Assembly (NCBI GenBank): GCA_021495925.1
Contig: JAKEKT010000028.1
Location: 310,001 to 374,000, forward strand
DNA length: 64,000 nucleotides
Source: Diplodia intermedia
Lineage: Eukaryota > Ascomycota > Dothideomycetes > Botryosphaeriales > Botryosphaeriaceae
Direction of reading: 5' to 3'
The position numbers and the translations under genes are program-made. How positions within the stretch are numbered: position 1 is the first letter of the stretch; each line of letters opens with the position of its first letter. Below the pieces are notes generated by a model. The model had not been told where the DNA came from, did no database searches, and saw nothing but the letters and a program-made list of their open reading frames with translations. Shown in pieces: positions 11,682-21,950 of the stretch.

Positions 11682-13165
11682 ATGGCCGTGTTCGACGAGG
11701 GGTTCCAGCAGCGGCTTGCCACTCAATCATGGGCTCTTTATGGCGTCGGTATATTCATCATCTTTTTCAGGATGTACGTGCCACCAACCGGTCGCTCGGA
11801 AGAAATCGTCTGACGCTCTCCACAGATTTGCACGCGTGCATAGGGTAGGGTTCAGGGAGCTGGCAACGGATGACTACCTCATGCTCCTAGCAGCGGTATG
11901 CGCACAGATCCACATCACGAGTCGTTGCATGTCTCACTGACCTGACTAAAGGCATGGTATACTGTACTGGTCGTCTGTTTGAACGCCATTGCCGGGGGCG
12001 GTGGAAGCAATCTTTTCCTTCCTGAGGAGTACGCCTCCTTCACCGAACAGGACATCGAGGATCGAATCTTGGGTTCGAAGGTGGTGGTCGTTTCCGAGCA
12101 GGTCAGATTCACTCCCAGCTTGCAAGAAGATGAACAACGGCTGACCGACGCAGGGCATGCTCAACGTCATATACACACTCAAAGTCTGCCTCTTAATCAT
12201 GTACGGCCGCCTGACAACAGGGGTGGCCCAGTACCGGCTTGTCAAGTTCCTCTTCATCTACGTAGCCATCGGATGGGTGGCTACAGAGATTACCTTCTTT
12301 ACGGCATGCAGGCCCTTCAGCGGCTACTGGGCAGTGCCGCCTCCTAATCCCCAATGCACCACGCTGCAGCATTACGCGATTGTCCAGGCTTGCTTCAACC
12401 TGTCCAGCGATATCGGCATCCTGATAATTCCGATTCCCATGATCACCAAGCTGAACATGCCTCTCCGGCAAAGGCTGATTCTGGGGCTCGTCTTCAGCAT
12501 GGGTATATTTGTCGTAAGTGTGACCCATCCGACTTCTGTCTCGGAGCGTGACCTAACCGGGGGCTTTTGCCCAGATCATCGCGGCGATCCTCACAAAGGT
12601 ATACAACCTCTCGGACGTTTACGACACATCGTACATGCTGTGGTACACGCGCGAGGCATCGGTTGCAGTCTACGTGGCTAATTTGCCTCTGATCTGGCCT
12701 CTGCTCCGCGAATGGTTCCCGTGCTTGCGCAAGCTGTCGACGGGCAAGAGCTACGCGGCCGAGCGACGACCGTCTGGTTACTACGGGGATGGGACACGGC
12801 TACGCAGCATGCCCGGCGGCTCTCAGCATCACCGCACGACGCTCCGCGATCTCAAGTTCTCTCGCCACTCGCACACCTTGTCGAACTCGGCAGACGCGTT
12901 TGCCAAAGGCGACGTCGAGCTGGGGATCAAGCCGGTGCGCAGCGGCAGTCCGGCGAGCTCGGAGCTAGCGCTGAATCCTGGCGACATCCGCGCCGAAGTC
13001 ACGATTGAAGTGGCGCGCGAAAGCACAGAAGACATTGGGCGCAATGGGCGGAGTGACGGCAGGCAGGGGATGAGCAAGGGCGACGCGTTGACGTGGACAC
13101 ATGCGACGGCCACTGGGCCCATGACCGAGACCAGCATCAGTGGGCCGGAACGGTTCGAGAGGTGA
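11682..13165 (+). CDS. Fungal rhodopsin-like integral membrane protein (PTH11/SAT4-type domain)
   Basis: Multi-pass plasma-membrane-type protein of the large fungal rhodopsin-domain family. It starts MAVFDEGFQQR and leads into a first helix (WALYGVGIFIIFFR). Exons join to the family's signature RVGFRELATDDYLMLLA, then WYTVLVVCLNAIAG, VIYTLKVCLLIMYGRL, FLFIYVAIGWVATEITFF, the conserved TACRPFSGYW and QCTTLQHYAIVQACFNLSSD, IGILIIPIPMI and LGLVFSMGIFVIIAAILTK: seven helices in all. The tail after about 12710 is Ser/Arg/His-rich and cytosolic. Introns: about 11771-11825 (GTACGT..CACAG), 11896-11951 (GTATGC..AAAG), 12101-12153 (GTCAGA..GCAG), 12513-12574 (GTAAGT..CCCAG); each restores the frame. 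Family members include sensors and many of unknown role; ligand unknown. Confidence 0.9.
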
Positions 13166-13380
13166 TTCATGTTGCTTCTATACCTTCAAAGGGAGCTCGA
13201 GAAAGTTGGGCACGTAGAGCTTAGACCGTCCTTTATTTAATACGGGGGAGAGCATTCGCTTGGCGTGGAGCCGATGACGGTGCCTGCTTCGCTTCGCATC
13301 TCCCCACCGCCGCCCGCCAGGGGACGCGCCGCAAGTGCCCACCCCCAAACAACCATGCTGTCGCCCTCCGCCCAGCAGCC

Positions 13381-14733
13381 ATGCACCGCTCCGACAGCAC
13401 CACCATTGCCAAGCTAGCCCACACCGGCCGCAGCTCCACCCTCGCCGCCTCCTTCGGCTCCAAGCCCGACCGCGACCCCATCAAACGCTCGCACCTGTCG
13501 CTGCACGGCCACAAGCACCACAGCCACCACCACCACCATCACCACCGCCGCCGCTCCTCCAAGTATGGCGGCGACGACAAGGAAATCAAATCCGCCGTCC
13601 TGCCCGCCCCGCGCTCCCACGTCCCGGACATCAGCCTCGTGAGGCCTGCAGACAGCGCCGATGCCAGACTGAACCCCAACGGCAGCACCAGCGGCACCAG
13701 CGGTAGCGCCACCGACTCCAAGGACCTCGTCAGCCCCTCTGTCATGGCCGAGTACGAGCACAACGCGCGGCACATGTCGTCGCGGGTCGTCAAGCCCGAG
13801 GATGTCAGCCGCGAGCGCGCGCTCCAGAGGCAGCGGGAAGGGTGCGTTTATGATCCTCTTGTCTCACATTCCTGCACATGCACGCCCGTTGCACCCTTCC
13901 ACACGCCGCCTCCTCCCTTCTCCTCCCAGACAATGTCTCAACCTTCTTCTCCCCGCATGCGTCCGCTGACCCCGTCACTCGCGCGCGCAGCCAACTCCGC
14001 AACGCTCTGCGCGTCCTCGACGAGCAATCCATGACCACGACGCGCCGGCTCGACGACACGTACTACTCGATACTGGAGAAGGTGGCGGGCCTGCACGGCA
14101 CCATCGGCGACCTGCAGGAGCTGTCGACCATGACGAAGCGGCTGCGCGCCGAGTTTGCGGGCGACGCCGACGAGCTGGTTGACGAGGTCGACGGCTCGCT
14201 CGACGCCATCGGCGACTTCGCGGCCCAGGCCCGCCTGTTGGAGGAGTTCGAGGCGCGCATCGTCGCCGGCAAGGAGAAGGCCGCCCGCCTGAACGAGCGC
14301 CTCGATGCGGCGCGGAAGAGGGTCGATGAGCGCGAGAGGCTGGATGAGGAGTGGAGGACCAGCGTGAACCGTAAGTGTGTCTTTTTTCTTATACAGCGAT
14401 CAACCTTTTCCCCCTTCTTTCGTGAGCTTCTGCTGACCGGGATGCCGAGTAGGCCGTCTGCGCATCTTTTGGGGCGTTTTAGCCGCGTTGGTTGCCCTGT
14501 TCCTTGTCGGCTACATTGTCTACGGCATCCGCACTCAAGGGACTGCGTCGAGGGCAGCCACCACCGCCAAACACAACTTTTCCATCAACCTGGAAAACGT
14601 GGTTGTACCGCCGCCCGTGCGGGAGATTCTTGAGAAAGTCCACAGTTCCTCCCAGAGCGCTACTACGCCGCAATCTCCGACCTCGAGCCCTGCATCGGAT
14701 GATGAGAGGCTGCACGTGTTTGACGAACTGTGA
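13381..14733 (+). CDS. Coiled-coil protein with a C-terminal membrane anchor
   Basis: Starts MHRSDSTTIAKLAHTG. A basic N-terminal part contains a histidine run (about 13510-13548). After a first intron (GTGCGT at about 13840 to GCGCAG at about 13990) the protein reads QLRNALRVLDEQSMTTTRR and a long heptad-like region rich in Glu, Leu, Ala and Arg (about 14040-14360). A second intron (GTAAGT about 14371 to GAGTAG 14452) leads to RRLRIFWGVLAALVALFLVG, one membrane helix, and a short Ser-rich lumenal or outer tail. The architecture resembles tail-anchored or type II coiled-coil proteins of internal membranes. I recognise it as the type of protein conserved in Pezizomycotina but know no function. 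Between the rhodopsin-like gene and this one lie only 215 bp. Confidence 0.8.
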
Positions 14734-15593
14734 GCCGATCCACAGGAAAGTTACGAAGTATTTTGAAAATCTTGGGTCGAGACATGATTATGCCTCGGTG
14801 AAGCCCAAGGCCACCGCGGTTCTTCCTACACCCGGCGCCAATCAGAAGCGTCGTGCCGTATAAGATGGCCCCTAATCACCGCCATCTACGCCCGTCTGAA
14901 CATCTCAAGAGTGCTCTCACATCACTCCTTGTCCCAGCTGGAGATTAGCTTGGTATTGGCGATTGCTTACGGCGTCCTGGATGGGCCATGCGCATTCATT
15001 GAACATGCAGGATTTACAAGGACACGCCCATCCCTTTCTGTGCTCCTTTGGTGCAGTCTAAACGCGCTTGGGAGGGACACATGCGGGTGGAGGGCTGTCC
15101 GAACATTCTCTACGCGGCTCTCATGAAGAAATTCGACGTGCTTGCTGGTGGGGGAGGTGGGATCCAGGGGGAGAGGTTGGTCCGGCCCGGCCAGTATCGA
15201 AAATTCTGGCCTTGGGAGGCACTGCTTTGAAATGGCCTGGTTCGCTATGTGGAGTAAGAGGCTTGAGTAGAAGAAGACGGGATCTGGAAACGGTCTTTTT
15301 CTTACGACGCTAGCCCAACAGTCATAGCATGCACGTTACGCCTCTGCGTGGGAAGCTCCGCAATAATTTGGTCGACTGACTGCGGCGCGTAGAATACCAA
15401 TCGTTGCCTCGTGTATTGGAATTAGAATATTCTAAGCTGAGTGTGTACAGGGAGGAAACATAGCAACGTGATGTAATGTACGTGTTTGCTTGACATATGT
15501 CAAATCCCGCCATATTTGTATACGTACCATCTCACACAATCGCTTGGAAAGGCAGATCCCCATATACACCATGTGTTTGACTCATATGTTACC
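14734..15593. other. Convergent intergenic region, no gene seen
   Basis: 860 bp between convergent 3' ends. Nothing beyond short unsupported frames; the part nearest 15350-15590 is relatively AT-rich, as expected for 3' UTRs. Confidence 0.5.
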
Positions 15594-16835
15594 CTAATTG
15601 GTCGCAGGCTGAACGAGAGTGTTCCCTGAGATGATGTGTTAGATCATACAGTGAGGGATGTTTCGAGAAGTTTACACACCTCCATCTGGATACACAATCT
15701 GCTCGTTGTAGAAAGTACCTCCGCGGCCAGCGAGGAAGAGAATAGTTGCGGCCATGTCGGAGTCATTTCCATAGCGGCCTGAAATTCAAATCCCATATGT
15801 TAGCACTGTTGCCATTCTACAATTTGAGTGGTAACGTACCGGAGGGATTCGAAGCTTGCGAGGTCAGATTGGACTTGTTCCTTTCGTCCGAGCTTCCTGT
15901 CGTCATCTGAAACCAGCCTTGTCAGTGATTGCTCCTTGGCGTCGTTTGACCCGGTCAAAAAAATCCAAAAAACTAAATTACTCACCTCACTGGGGAACAT
16001 GCCCGGTGCAATCGTGTTCACTCGGACTCCAGTCTTCACAAACGTTGTGGCAAGCATGCGGCCAACGTGGGTGGCGGCGGCCTTGCTGGCCGCATACGCA
16101 AACTGACCACCACTACTGCCCTTCATGCAGCCGGAAATGCTGCTCACATTGACGACGCTGGAGGAGTAATCAGGGACCGCCTTACCGCCCTTGGCGAGTA
16201 GCGGGAGGAAGGCCATGGAGGCGAAGTAGATGGAGGCCACGTTGATGCGGAAGGTTTCGTCCCAATTCTCGGGCTTCGATGCGAGAAAGTGCTCGGAGAC
16301 AGCGGCGGGGTCGGAGAAGTCTAATGGCTGCCCCCGGCCCGAGAGTTTGGTGGGATCATCGCGAGCGACGCCGGCATTGTTGACGAGCAGCTGGATGCCG
16401 TTGGACTCCTTCTTGGAAAGGTCTGATGCCAACCGCTGGACCTCGGATTTGGAGCTGACATCGCCAGGTAGGCTGTACAAGAGTCAGCAAATCAGCCAGC
16501 AAGCGGAGTGGTGGGGGTACGCACGCAATAATCTGACCAGGGCCGTTGTTGTAGGTCTCGACCGCCTTCTCCAATGCCTCCTTTCTTCTCCCGACGATGT
16601 AGACCTTGGCTCCGTTGGTGACCAGGGCTTGGGTGATCATCAAGCCAATGCCAGTAGCGCCGCCGGTGACAACAGCCGTGACGTGAGACACGTCAAACAG
16701 CTTGGAGCGGTCAAAGTTGGCGGCCTCTGCGTTGCTAACAGCAGCCATGTTGCGTTGATTGGCGACGGCGTAGCTAGTGCGGGCAGAGAAAGCGGTTCTG
16801 ACTGACGGCGCAGATCGGGCGAAAAGGCGAAGCAT
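15594..16835 (-). CDS. Short-chain dehydrogenase/reductase, probably mitochondrial
   Basis: NAD(P)-dependent oxidoreductase of the classical SDR family; substrate unknown. The Rossmann motif TGGATGIG, then VYIVGRRKEAL, the NNAG motif (LLVNNAGVA), the catalytic Ser region (VVNVSSISG), the catalytic Tyr-Lys (FAYAASKAA) and VNTIAPGMFPSE are all visible. Introns split it into five exons: one near 16480-16525, one at about 15907-15986 (GTGAGT after FPSE), one near 15781-15840 (GTACGT..TTCAG), and one near 15636-15680. After the last one the frame reads GNTLVQPATN and stops at 15594. The N-terminus MLRLFARSAPSVRTAFSART is Arg/Ser/Ala-rich with no acidic residue, as in a mitochondrial presequence. 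A second Met (residue 30, MAAVSNAEAANFD) could start a cytosolic form. Confidence 0.9.
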
Positions 16836-17643
16836 TGTTCACGGCGCAGATCTCAAGCGTTCGAGCTGGGAGAGCGGGCAGATGTGGGTTCGGGGCGCGA
16901 GAGAGCACGATGCACGGTGGATGTTCATCATGACGTTGACTGCTGCAGACGTCATCAGGGTCCAGTCGACGGATCGTCATAGATGCTGATGGCACGACAG
17001 CCCGCGATCGTTGGCATTCGCGGTGGGGATGGTACATGTCGACGCACAGCCCGGAGAAAAGAAGAAGGCAGGGGATCGGCCAGAGTCGAGATGGGATGGA
17101 CGCAGCCAATGCGGATCCCCGGCAAGCATCGGCCGGACGGGACACGCAGTCAAGCGCACGCTGGCTCACCGCCGCCGCCGACAGAGACGACGACGCGACA
17201 CGTAGGTTGGCCGGGGAGGCGCGGCCATGACGCATGCGGCAGGCGGACCGGCACCCCCGCAGTGGCAGTAGTGGCAGCGGCAGCGGCAGCGGAGGCGCAG
17301 ATGCAGATGGGCTGCCGATCCCCCTCATGTCAGGCCCTGTCAGGCACCGTGCAGCCGCTGCCACATGAGGCCAACCCCAGCGCGTGCCTTTTCTTTTCTG
17401 GCGGCCCTTCACTTTTCACCCGCCACATTCCCACTTCCACCGCTTTTCTCCACCCTCGCATCCTTCTCCGGCGTGCCACCAGCCGCGTGTCTCATACCAT
17501 CCACGTCTCTCAACCCAGCCGGACACAGAGCCACCTCCCTTGCTTCGCGCTTATCACTCTCCGCAAAAGCACACTTAAAGCAGCATACCACCTCTTGTCC
17601 TCCATACCTCTGCGCTGAACACATCGACAATCACCCGCCCACC
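16836..17643. promoter_or_regulatory. Divergent promoter region, SDR / putative surface protein
   Basis: 808 bp between divergent starts. The half near 17380-17560 is strongly pyrimidine-rich on the plus strand (TTTTCTTTTC, CCTTCACTTTTCACCC), as in many fungal core promoters. A GGCAGC-type microrepeat lies at about 17270-17300. No separate gene seen; the frame of the 17644 gene is open upstream to 17365, which may be chance. Confidence 0.55.
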
Positions 17644-18480
17644 ATGAGCGGCAACCAAGCACCCCTCCGCGCCGCCGGATGCGCGTCTGCAGGAACCGCC
17701 TACCCACCCATCACCACGCCCACCATCGTGCCTCCCAGCAATCCTTGCATATTCGGCTATACCGCCGGCACCCTCCAATCCACATATACGCTGCCGTCCA
17801 ACCTCACGGCCGTCCTACCGCTCATCTCCTCCTTCGGCAACATCGCATGGACCGGGCTGATCGACCCGAGCGCATCATCCGCCGTGCTCAACGGCACCGA
17901 CAACGAACCCGGCACCGCTCGCTCCTACACCCTGGCTGACGGCGCCACGCTCGTCGAGACGCTGCTCGATTATTCCTCTTCCCCCGCCTCATCCTCCGGC
18001 TCCGCCCAGCTCGTCGAAATCCACAGCATCGCCCACTTGTATCAGCCGCTGGACCGAGGCGCCACCAACGTCAGCCTGACGTCCGAGTCGGTCCAGTACG
18101 CCCCGCCGAACGGAACCTTCGGCTTCTACGCCGCGCGCGATGGCATGCGCGTGGCCGGAGCGTGCGGCGGCGGGCAGGCAGGTGCCGCCACCACCTTCGA
18201 CTTCTCGGCCGAGTTCTGCGCGACTGACGCCGCCGCCGCCGCACGTTGGTTCCGCTCGCGCAATCTCAACGCCATGGCCACGCTGGGCCGGATGCTGGGT
18301 ACCGGCGCCGAGAATGTGACGGACTGCGCGAGCTTGGCTGCTGGCGGAGGAGGTGGTAGTGTTGGAAGCGCCGACGAGCCGAGCAGCGCGGCGAGCCATC
18401 AGCAGATCAGAATGAGCATGGGCACAGCGGTGGGCTTGGTGTTGGCGGCTTGCATGGCGTTTGCAGCGTTAATGGCGTGA
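17644..18480 (+). CDS. Putative surface protein with C-terminal hydrophobic tail
   Basis: 278 residues from the ATG at 17644, which has a good CACCATGAG context. The middle contains several N-glycosylation-type sequons (NLT, NGT, NVS, NVT) and a Gly/Ser stretch. The end is SMGTAVGLVLAACMAFAALM, a hydrophobic tail without a basic stop, preceded by small residues, as in a GPI-attachment signal. But the N-terminus from this start (MSGNQAPLRAAGCASAG) is not a signal peptide. The same frame is open upstream to an ATG at 17365 whose first 40 residues are more hydrophobic (AFSFLAALHF, PLFSTLASF), so the true start may lie there or in an upstream exon. Family not recognised. Confidence 0.65.
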   Translation: MSGNQAPLRAAGCASAGTAYPPITTPTIVPPSNPCIFGYTAGTLQSTYTLPSNLTAVLPLISSFGNIAWTGLIDPSASSAVLNGTDNEPGTARSYTLADGATLVETLLDYSSSPASSSGSAQLVEIHSIAHLYQPLDRGATNVSLTSESVQYAPPNGTFGFYAARDGMRVAGACGGGQAGAATTFDFSAEFCATDAAAAARWFRSRNLNAMATLGRMLGTGAENVTDCASLAAGGGGGSVGSADEPSSAASHQQIRMSMGTAVGLVLAACMAFAALMA

Positions 18481-19692
18481 TGCTTGAGGTTCAGCGCAAA
18501 AGATGGGGGAGGACATGTCGGAAGCACATTTGATTGTTCATGAATGATACCCAGCCCTGACGGGCGTTACATTTTTTACTACCCTATTACTTCCTCTTGC
18601 CACGAGGATTTCCGCATAGACGTGAGGTATATGGTGGAACAAATCCAGAATATGACAAAGCCGCTGCTTGGAACCAAATCGGCAACCCTATGATGTTCTA
18701 CTGCTCGCCTGTAATTCCACTATCGCCGACGTTCAAGTGTTTGCGTCGTGGCATCGGACACGTGCAGCCAAACCCCGACGCGCACAGACTCCCTTCAAGC
18801 CGGCAGATAGCAGGCGCTCGTTTGGTACAGCGTGTACGATATCCCGTGGCACAACTGGGTGATTGGGCTTGGCGAGGCTCGATAGACACATGGCAGCGGT
18901 GGTGTATGAGCAGACGTGCCCTGTCGCGGCTGAGCACAAGCAAAACGTGGGGGCGACTTTTCCCCTTATAGGCATCGGATTAAGGGGCGATTTCCGCTGG
19001 GGGAGGCATGAGTCGTAGATCTCCCGCCGTAGTGTTTTCCTGTTCCTGTCAATTATCACTCTAGCCCGGACCCTGTTTGTTATTGCGCAATCCGGGGGAG
19101 GGGGGCGGAAGCTTCCGTGCCCCACCTACTGGGGGATGGGAAGTCCTGCATCTTGGACTATCCTTGACAATGCTATGCCGGCCGTCGCGTGCAATGGCAG
19201 TTCGCCACCCGCATGATGATGGTCATCCGAACAAACTTCAACTGCCAGAATTTTGCACATTGCTCTGGCGTTCTACGCCCATCCACGCGCATTCATGTAT
19301 CTGTGCACCATTTAAGAATTCCTTTCCTGGATTGTTTACACACTCTAAAAGAATCTCGCAAGTGGCAAAAGCGAAGTAATGTAAAAAGAAGAGGACCGAC
19401 AGACTCCTGAATCAATAGTCCAAAGCCCCCAAGGCACCCATTATTCTGTTCCGATACCCAGCGATGTGCAGACTAGACAGTGAATGAAGAAACAAGGAAT
19501 ACGCCAACGAAAGTAGAGCGAAAGCCTTCGCTTTATGCACGGACTGATCATTCTCCTCTTCTTTTCTTTCATCGGAGCAAATGCAAGGAAAAGAGTGGAT
19601 CGGTCGCTCTGCAAGCGCACAAGCGTTAGCCCCGCAGTCTTCGAAACCACAACACGCAAAAAGAAAAGAGAAGGGAAGAAACAACTTACTTC
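18481..19692. other. Convergent intergenic region, no gene seen
   Basis: 1.2 kb between convergent 3' ends. Several short frames exist on both strands, none with recognisable motifs or splice logic. No RNA gene could be made out. Confidence 0.5.
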
Positions 19693-20028
19693 TCAGTGTA
19701 GTCGCAGTGCTTGGGCGTTACGAATAATGTAGGCGGTCCCGGCGGAGGCGACAGACACAACCACCACGACGAAGGCCATCAGGTATTGACAGTTGTGTTG
19801 CTGAGTGAATCGATGTGTTGCGTACTGAAATGCACAGCCAGAGAACGAGATCAACAGCGACAAAGGGAGTTCTTGTACGAGGCTGGTTCCATCCTTGTCG
19901 TTGAGCGAGGCGTGCAGGAACCAGATGAAAATCCCAACGAAGTATATGAGCCAGGATGCAAGGAAGGACCGTGAAAGCGAGTCGGCTGGCATTAGCGCTT
20001 GAGGTTGGCTGACAGAAGAGTCGGGCAT
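19693..20028 (-). CDS. Small three-helix membrane protein
   Basis: From the ATG at 20028 the protein has 111 residues: MPDSSVSQPQALMPADSLSR, then three hydrophobic segments (LASWLIYFVGIFIWFLHASL; LPLSLLISFSGCAFQYA; YLMAFVVVVVSVASAGTAYI) and a short basic end. The frame is also open upstream to an ATG at 20220. That extension would add a low-complexity Pro/His/Ser stretch encoded by the 15 bp minisatellite (20063-20191). I prefer the inner start because the extension is simple sequence, but the ATG at 20220 is not excluded. No family recognised. Confidence 0.6.
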   Translation of the reverse strand: MPDSSVSQPQALMPADSLSRSFLASWLIYFVGIFIWFLHASLNDKDGTSLVQELPLSLLISFSGCAFQYATHRFTQQHNCQYLMAFVVVVVSVASAGTAYIIRNAQALRLH

Positions 20029-20062
20029 TGTGATGATGTAAGAGTTCTTGTCTTTGTAAGGC

Positions 20063-20191
20063 GGTGGTGGATGTGATGATGGTGGATGTGATGATGGTGG
20101 ATGTGATGATGGTGGATGTGATGGTGGTGAATGTGGTGGTTGTGAATGTGGTGGTTGTGAATGTGGTGGTTGTGAATGTGGTGGTGGTGGT
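20063..20191. repeat. 15 bp minisatellite in the 5' part of the small membrane protein gene
   Basis: Two related 15 bp units in tandem: GGTGGATGTGATGAT about three to four times, then GGTGGTTGTGAATGT about four times, with transition units. Because 15 is a multiple of three, read on the minus strand it stays open as repeats of SSHPP and SQPPH. Copy number changes would lengthen or shorten the peptide without a frameshift, if translated. Confidence 0.9.
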
Positions 20192-20368
20192 GAATCGTTG
20201 AGAAGACCCAGGCGCAACATTTTAAAGGCTCTATGATGATCTTGTAGAGAGGGGAGTCACGACCTTGGACTTTTTAGATACGCAGGTGCGTCAGAAGAGT
20301 GGCTGCCTGGTACCACGGTTTATCCTGCACGCGCCTCGATCCGGTAGGGGCGAGGGAAGCCAGATTCG

Positions 20369-20980
20369 CTAATGCATCGGGGGCTGGTAGTTGATCGGTC
20401 GCCTGCATCACTTGTCAATTTGTGCTGCCGAATGTTGTCGCTCGACGACGATTGGCCGCGACCAGGTACGGGCGAACGCGACTCAGTCCTGCGGAAACAC
20501 GTACTTGAAGAGAAGTATGTGAGGCTCCGGCTCATGCACCTCGTAATGCTCCCAGCCCAAACTCTGAAAGGCACTGCATTAGCTCTCGCTGCGGCGCGTG
20601 GGCTGGCAGGGGAACCGGGCGTACCTGAGTGATCCCCAGCGCTCTCCACTCTTCCTCCCACAGCAGCTTCAGTGTTCCCCTGGAGCCGTCAAAGTACTCC
20701 TTTGGTATGACCTTGAGCATTTGCTTGGGCAACTGGACATGACGGTACTCATACTCGCTGTCCGAATACCTGTGCGACCCCTCTGTCAGTATGCGACTGC
20801 GCGTCTGGCCGGAGAGTGCGCGGGCGGGCTGCGGCACCTGGCGCGCCGGGCTGAGGGGAGACGCGCGCACCTTGCGGAATAGTGGATGCTCTCGACGAAT
20901 TCGTCCAGCTTGTCCTTCTCTGCCTCAGACAAGGGTCGCGGCTTCTTGTTGCGGCGCGTAATGTCGATACCCATATCCAT
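20369..20980 (-). CDS. CKS1: Cyclin-dependent kinase regulatory subunit (CKS1/Suc1)
   Basis: Small adaptor that binds CDK1 and docks phosphorylated substrates in cell-cycle control. Four exons by hand: exon 1 MDMGIDITRRNKKPRPLSEA...IHYSA (20980 to about 20880); exon 2 RYSDSEYEYRHVQLPKQ...EEWRALGITQ; exon 3 SLGWEHYEVHEPEPHILLFK (intron GTACGC to TTTCAG); and exon 4 RPINYQPPMH, reached by an intron GTACGT to GATGCAG that splits the AAG codon. It ends with TAG at 20369. Without the last intron the frame would stop at 20483 right after LLFK YVFPQD, losing the conserved C-terminal strand. The anion-binding residues and the HxPEPH hinge are present (HEPEPH rather than the more common HVPEPH). Confidence 0.95.
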
Positions 20981-21950
20981 GTTGGCGCGGTGGTGGTTGC
21001 TGAGTCGGAAGGGATGTGAGGACAGGAAGGCGCTGGTGGTTGCAGGCGCAGTCGTGGACGGGGGTCGTTGCGCGCGCGATCGAGGGGCGGCAGTTGGACG
21101 TTGACGGCGCAGCGGCGACGGAGGGGTAGCGGGGGTTGGACAACACAACGGCGTCAGGAGCGCGACGCGTCGAGTAGATTGGGCGCAGCGCGAAGGCTCT
21201 GCAGGGCGGCGCGACAACGGTAGGCGCAACGGCTGGCGTCGAGTCGAGGTGCGAGGCACGGACAGGTGGGTGCAACAGGTGGCTCTCGGTGACAGCGGCT
21301 TCGGGGCGCGGTGACTTGGTTCGCGGAGCGACGGAGTTGAAAACATTGCCATGAGCTGATGCACGGCCCAACCCGTTTCTTGCGACCCCGGCATGGCGAT
21401 CGATGCCGACCGCTTTGCAGCATGTCCGCCCAACGTCACCGAGCCAAGCCGCCACTTTGTTTTGCATCTTGTTTCAATTTCAACCGTTCCTCTTGCATTC
21501 ATGCGGCTCGACGGCCTCTATCTAAACCTGCCAAGCGACAGATGGCGCTACTGCCACCGCCCTTGCGGCTGCTTCCCTCCGTTCCAGGAATAACTTCAAA
21601 GTCCACTGTGAGGTCGTAAAAGATCGTAAATGAGTGTGGGTAGTAGTAATGGTGGGGTATAGTCGCCAATCCTCCGCCGCCGTGGTGCGGCCATCCTTCC
21701 CCTGGCAACGCTGTCGCGTCTCAAGTATGTATATGGAAAGCAAAGGAAAGTAGTAGGGAACGAAATTAAAAGAATATCAGCAAGAACAGATTGGGTGCGC
21801 ATCCGATGCGCAGGGAGCTGTCTCAACATCCTGGTGAGCCAGGCTCCGTGACGGGGTCCACTGTTGGCCTGCAATTAGGCACGTGCGTCGACTGTGGAGG
21901 TAATTCTGGATCCCCTCCAATCCCCGGTCTGGGATGTCCATGCAGGGCAC
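20981..21950. other. Intergenic region between CKS1 and Ser-rich gene
   Basis: 970 bp between two minus-strand genes. The part up to about 21520 is very GC-rich with Arg/Pro/Ser-coding noise frames and is probably CKS1 promoter and leader; the rest should be the 3' UTR of the next gene. No gene supported. Confidence 0.5.

Noticed and set aside
17365..17643. N-terminal extension of the 17644 gene as certain coding sequence
   Set aside because: Open and in frame, but the DNA is pyrimidine-rich like a promoter and the ATG at 17644 has a better context; kept only as an alternative.
11682..18480. Secondary-metabolite cluster around the SDR and membrane-protein genes
   Set aside because: No polyketide synthase, peptide synthetase, terpene cyclase, P450 or cluster regulator is present nearby.
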